The position numbers and the translations under genes are program-made. From Mesorhabditis belari (taxonomy: Eukaryota > Nematoda > Chromadorea > Rhabditida > Rhabditidae), in assembly GCA_958450365.1 (NCBI GenBank), contig CAUEEP010000911.1, positions 620,001 through 684,000 of the forward strand: a stretch of DNA of 64,000 nt, in the 5' to 3' direction. Of this stretch, positions 25,101 to 28,100 are shown piece by piece. Below the pieces are notes generated by a model. The model was given only the letters and a program-made list of their open reading frames with translations. It was not told the origin of the DNA and did no database searches. Position 1 is the first letter of the stretch, and every line of letters begins with the position of its first letter.

Positions 25101-28100
25101 TTCCTTTCTATCTATCTTCCTTTCTATCTATCTTCCTTTCTATCTATCTTCCTTTCTATCTATCTTCCTTTCTATCTATCTTCCTTTCTATCTATCTTCC
25201 TTTCTATCTATCTTCCTTTCTATCTATCTTCCTTTCTATCTATCTATCTTCCTTTCTATCTATCTTCCTTTCTATCTATCTTCCTTTCTATCTATCTTCC
25301 TTTCTATCTATCTTCCTTTCTATCTATCTTCCTTTCTATCTATCTATCTTCCTTTCTATCTATCTTCCTTTCTATCTATCTTCCTTTCTATCTATCTTCC
25401 TTTCTATCTATCTTCCTTTCTATCTATCTATCTTCCTTTCTATCTATCTTCCTTTCTATCTATCTATCTTTCTATCTATCTATCTATCTATCTTTCTATC
25501 TATCTTCCTTTCTATCTATCTATCTATCTATCTTTCCATCTTTCTTTCTTTCTATCTTTCTTTCTTTCTATCTATCTTTCTTCCTTCCTTTCTTTCTTTC
25601 TTTCTTTCTATCTTTCTCTCTTACCGTAACAATCCGGCCCATAACTGAACGCCAACGATGCCAAAAATGAAAAAGACAAAAAAACACAACAATAGAACAT
25701 TTCCGAGCATTGGTAGAGTGTCGAGGAGGAGATTCACTGAAAATTCTCGAATTTTAACTATTCTGAAGTAACTGAAGCTAGAAATGAAAAATTTTAGGCA
25801 AAATTGGCTCTTTTCTCAGTAAAAATGATAAAACTAGATAAAAGTGTGCGATTTTTTGAAAAGTTGAACCAGAAAATTGAACTGAAAGCGAGAGTCTTTG
25901 AAAATTGTGCAAATTTGAACGGTTTGCGTGACTAAAACGGCTTCAAAAACAGTGACGAACTAGAGAAAGTCAAGAGAAATCATTTTTTTGGTTTTGGAAT
26001 AATAATTTCCAAGTCAAATGGGTGAAAACTGACCTAAAATCCTCATCGATGGGATTCGGTTGACTGCGCGCAACGGCCGTAAAACACGAATCGTTCGAAT
26101 CGCCGTCAAATTGATGTTTCCGACGGTTTCTTTCAGGAAAACCTCAGCGATTCTGCAATTTCTCTGATAAATGATGAAGGAAAGCTTTTTAAAAAGCTTG
26201 TAGCTTTCTTGTAGCTTTCTTGTACCTTTCTAGTACACGCAAATCTCAACTTCTCCATTTTCTTGCGCTTTTGTAAGAAAGATGAGGTGTTTAATGGACC
26301 AGAAAGGAAATTTTGAGCACCAAAAGGTTGAACTCGATTGTTGATTGATTGAATTGATTGAATTGAATGATTGAAATGACTCGATTGAAATAAAGAAGTG
26401 AAGGACTAGGCAAGAAAAAAATCGATTTCCGGAGAGGAGATTGAACCCTCGACCTTTTGCTTCCTACTTCCGGATTGCTCTAACCACTGAGCTATCCAGT
26501 AGACATGGTTACCGGATCGGATCGGAACGGTCCAGCCAGATCCGATCCGATAGGCCCAACCGATCAGGCCAGCCGGATCCGATCCGTCCGACCAATCGAG
26601 CTAGCCAGATCCGATCCGATAGGCCCAACCGATCGGGCCAGCCGGATCCGATCCGTCCGACCAATCGAGCTAGCCAGATCCGATCCGATAGGCCTAACCG
26701 ATCGGGCCAGCCGGATCCGATCCGTCCGACCAATCGAGCTAGCCAGATCCGATCCGATAGGCCTAACCGATCGGGCCAGCCGGATCCGATCCGTCCGACC
26801 AATCGAGCTAGCCAGATCCGATCCGATAGGCCCAACCGATCAGGCCAGCCGGATCCGATCCGTCCGACCAATCGAGCTAGCCAGATCCGATCCGATAGGC
26901 CTAACCGATCGGGCCAGCCGGATCCGATCCAATCCATCCGACCGATCGGGCTGGCCTGAGCCTATTCGATACGTCCGACCAATCGGATGAGCCCGATCCG
27001 ATCCGTCCGACCGATCGGGTTAGCCGAATCCGATAGGTCGAACCGATCGGGCCAGCTCGATTCGATCCGATCCAATCTGATCCGATCCGTCTGGCCGATC
27101 GGGCTGGCCTGATCCGATTCGATAGGTCCAACCGAACAAGCCAGCTCGATCCGATCCGACCCAATCCGATCCGATCCGTCCGGCCGATCGGGCTGGCCTG
27201 ATCCGATCCGTCCGACCGATTAAGCTAGCCCGATCCAATCCGATCCGATCCTTTCGACCGGCTGGGCTGATCCGATCCGATACGTCCGACCGATTGAGTC
27301 AGTCCGATCCGATCTGCCCGACCGAACGGGCTAGCCGGATCCGATTCGATAGGTCCAACCGATCGGGTCAGCTCGATCCGATTCTATTCGATCCGTCCGA
27401 CCGATACGATCCGATCCAATCCGATTTTTCCAAAAACCATGTCTACTATCCATTACCTTGCATTCGGGAGAGAAAGAAAGTGTTCCCGTCAACTCACCCG
27501 GCGACAACGATGAAGAAATCGAGTCGATTCCACGTGTCTGATAAATACGCCGATTGTCCATAGAACCCCAGCGCTACGATTTTGATGACCATCTCCAGAG
27601 TGAAATAAACGAAAATGATCTGATCGACGATGTCCAACGCGACGCAACGATACGTCGTGCAATCATCCCCGTCCTCGCACGGTCGGTACATTCCTGAAAT
27701 TGTGCCAGATGAAGGGCGATTACGCGGATCGCGAAGAACACCTCGCAACTCCCGAAGAAAAATCCGGAGGTGACTTCCCCTGGGATTTTTTCTGGATTTG
27801 TCTGGGAATTGGATCAATTGCCGAATTATTCTATCGATCTGGAGCGCACACTAGCTGAAATGCTCAAAAAATTTCTCCAAAAGAGGATTTAAAAAAGCTC
27901 GTCACTCAGCGGAGTCGAACCAGGACCCTATCGCTTACTAAAAATTTGCATAAAGCTAAAATCCAAAAACTGCAATGAGCTATGTGCGCTCCAGAACTCC
28001 CAAAAAATTTATTAGAATTTTCGTTTCTTAAAGAATTCCGCGCCTTTTTGATCCAAACTCATTTGTCTCACTCCACCCACAAATTTCATCAAATTTACCC

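Noticed and set aside
24066..25670. 534-codon hydrophobic plus-strand frame resembling a membrane protein
   Set aside because: [12 protein letters not shown] is simply the TCTA/TCTT/CCTT tetranucleotide array read in frame.
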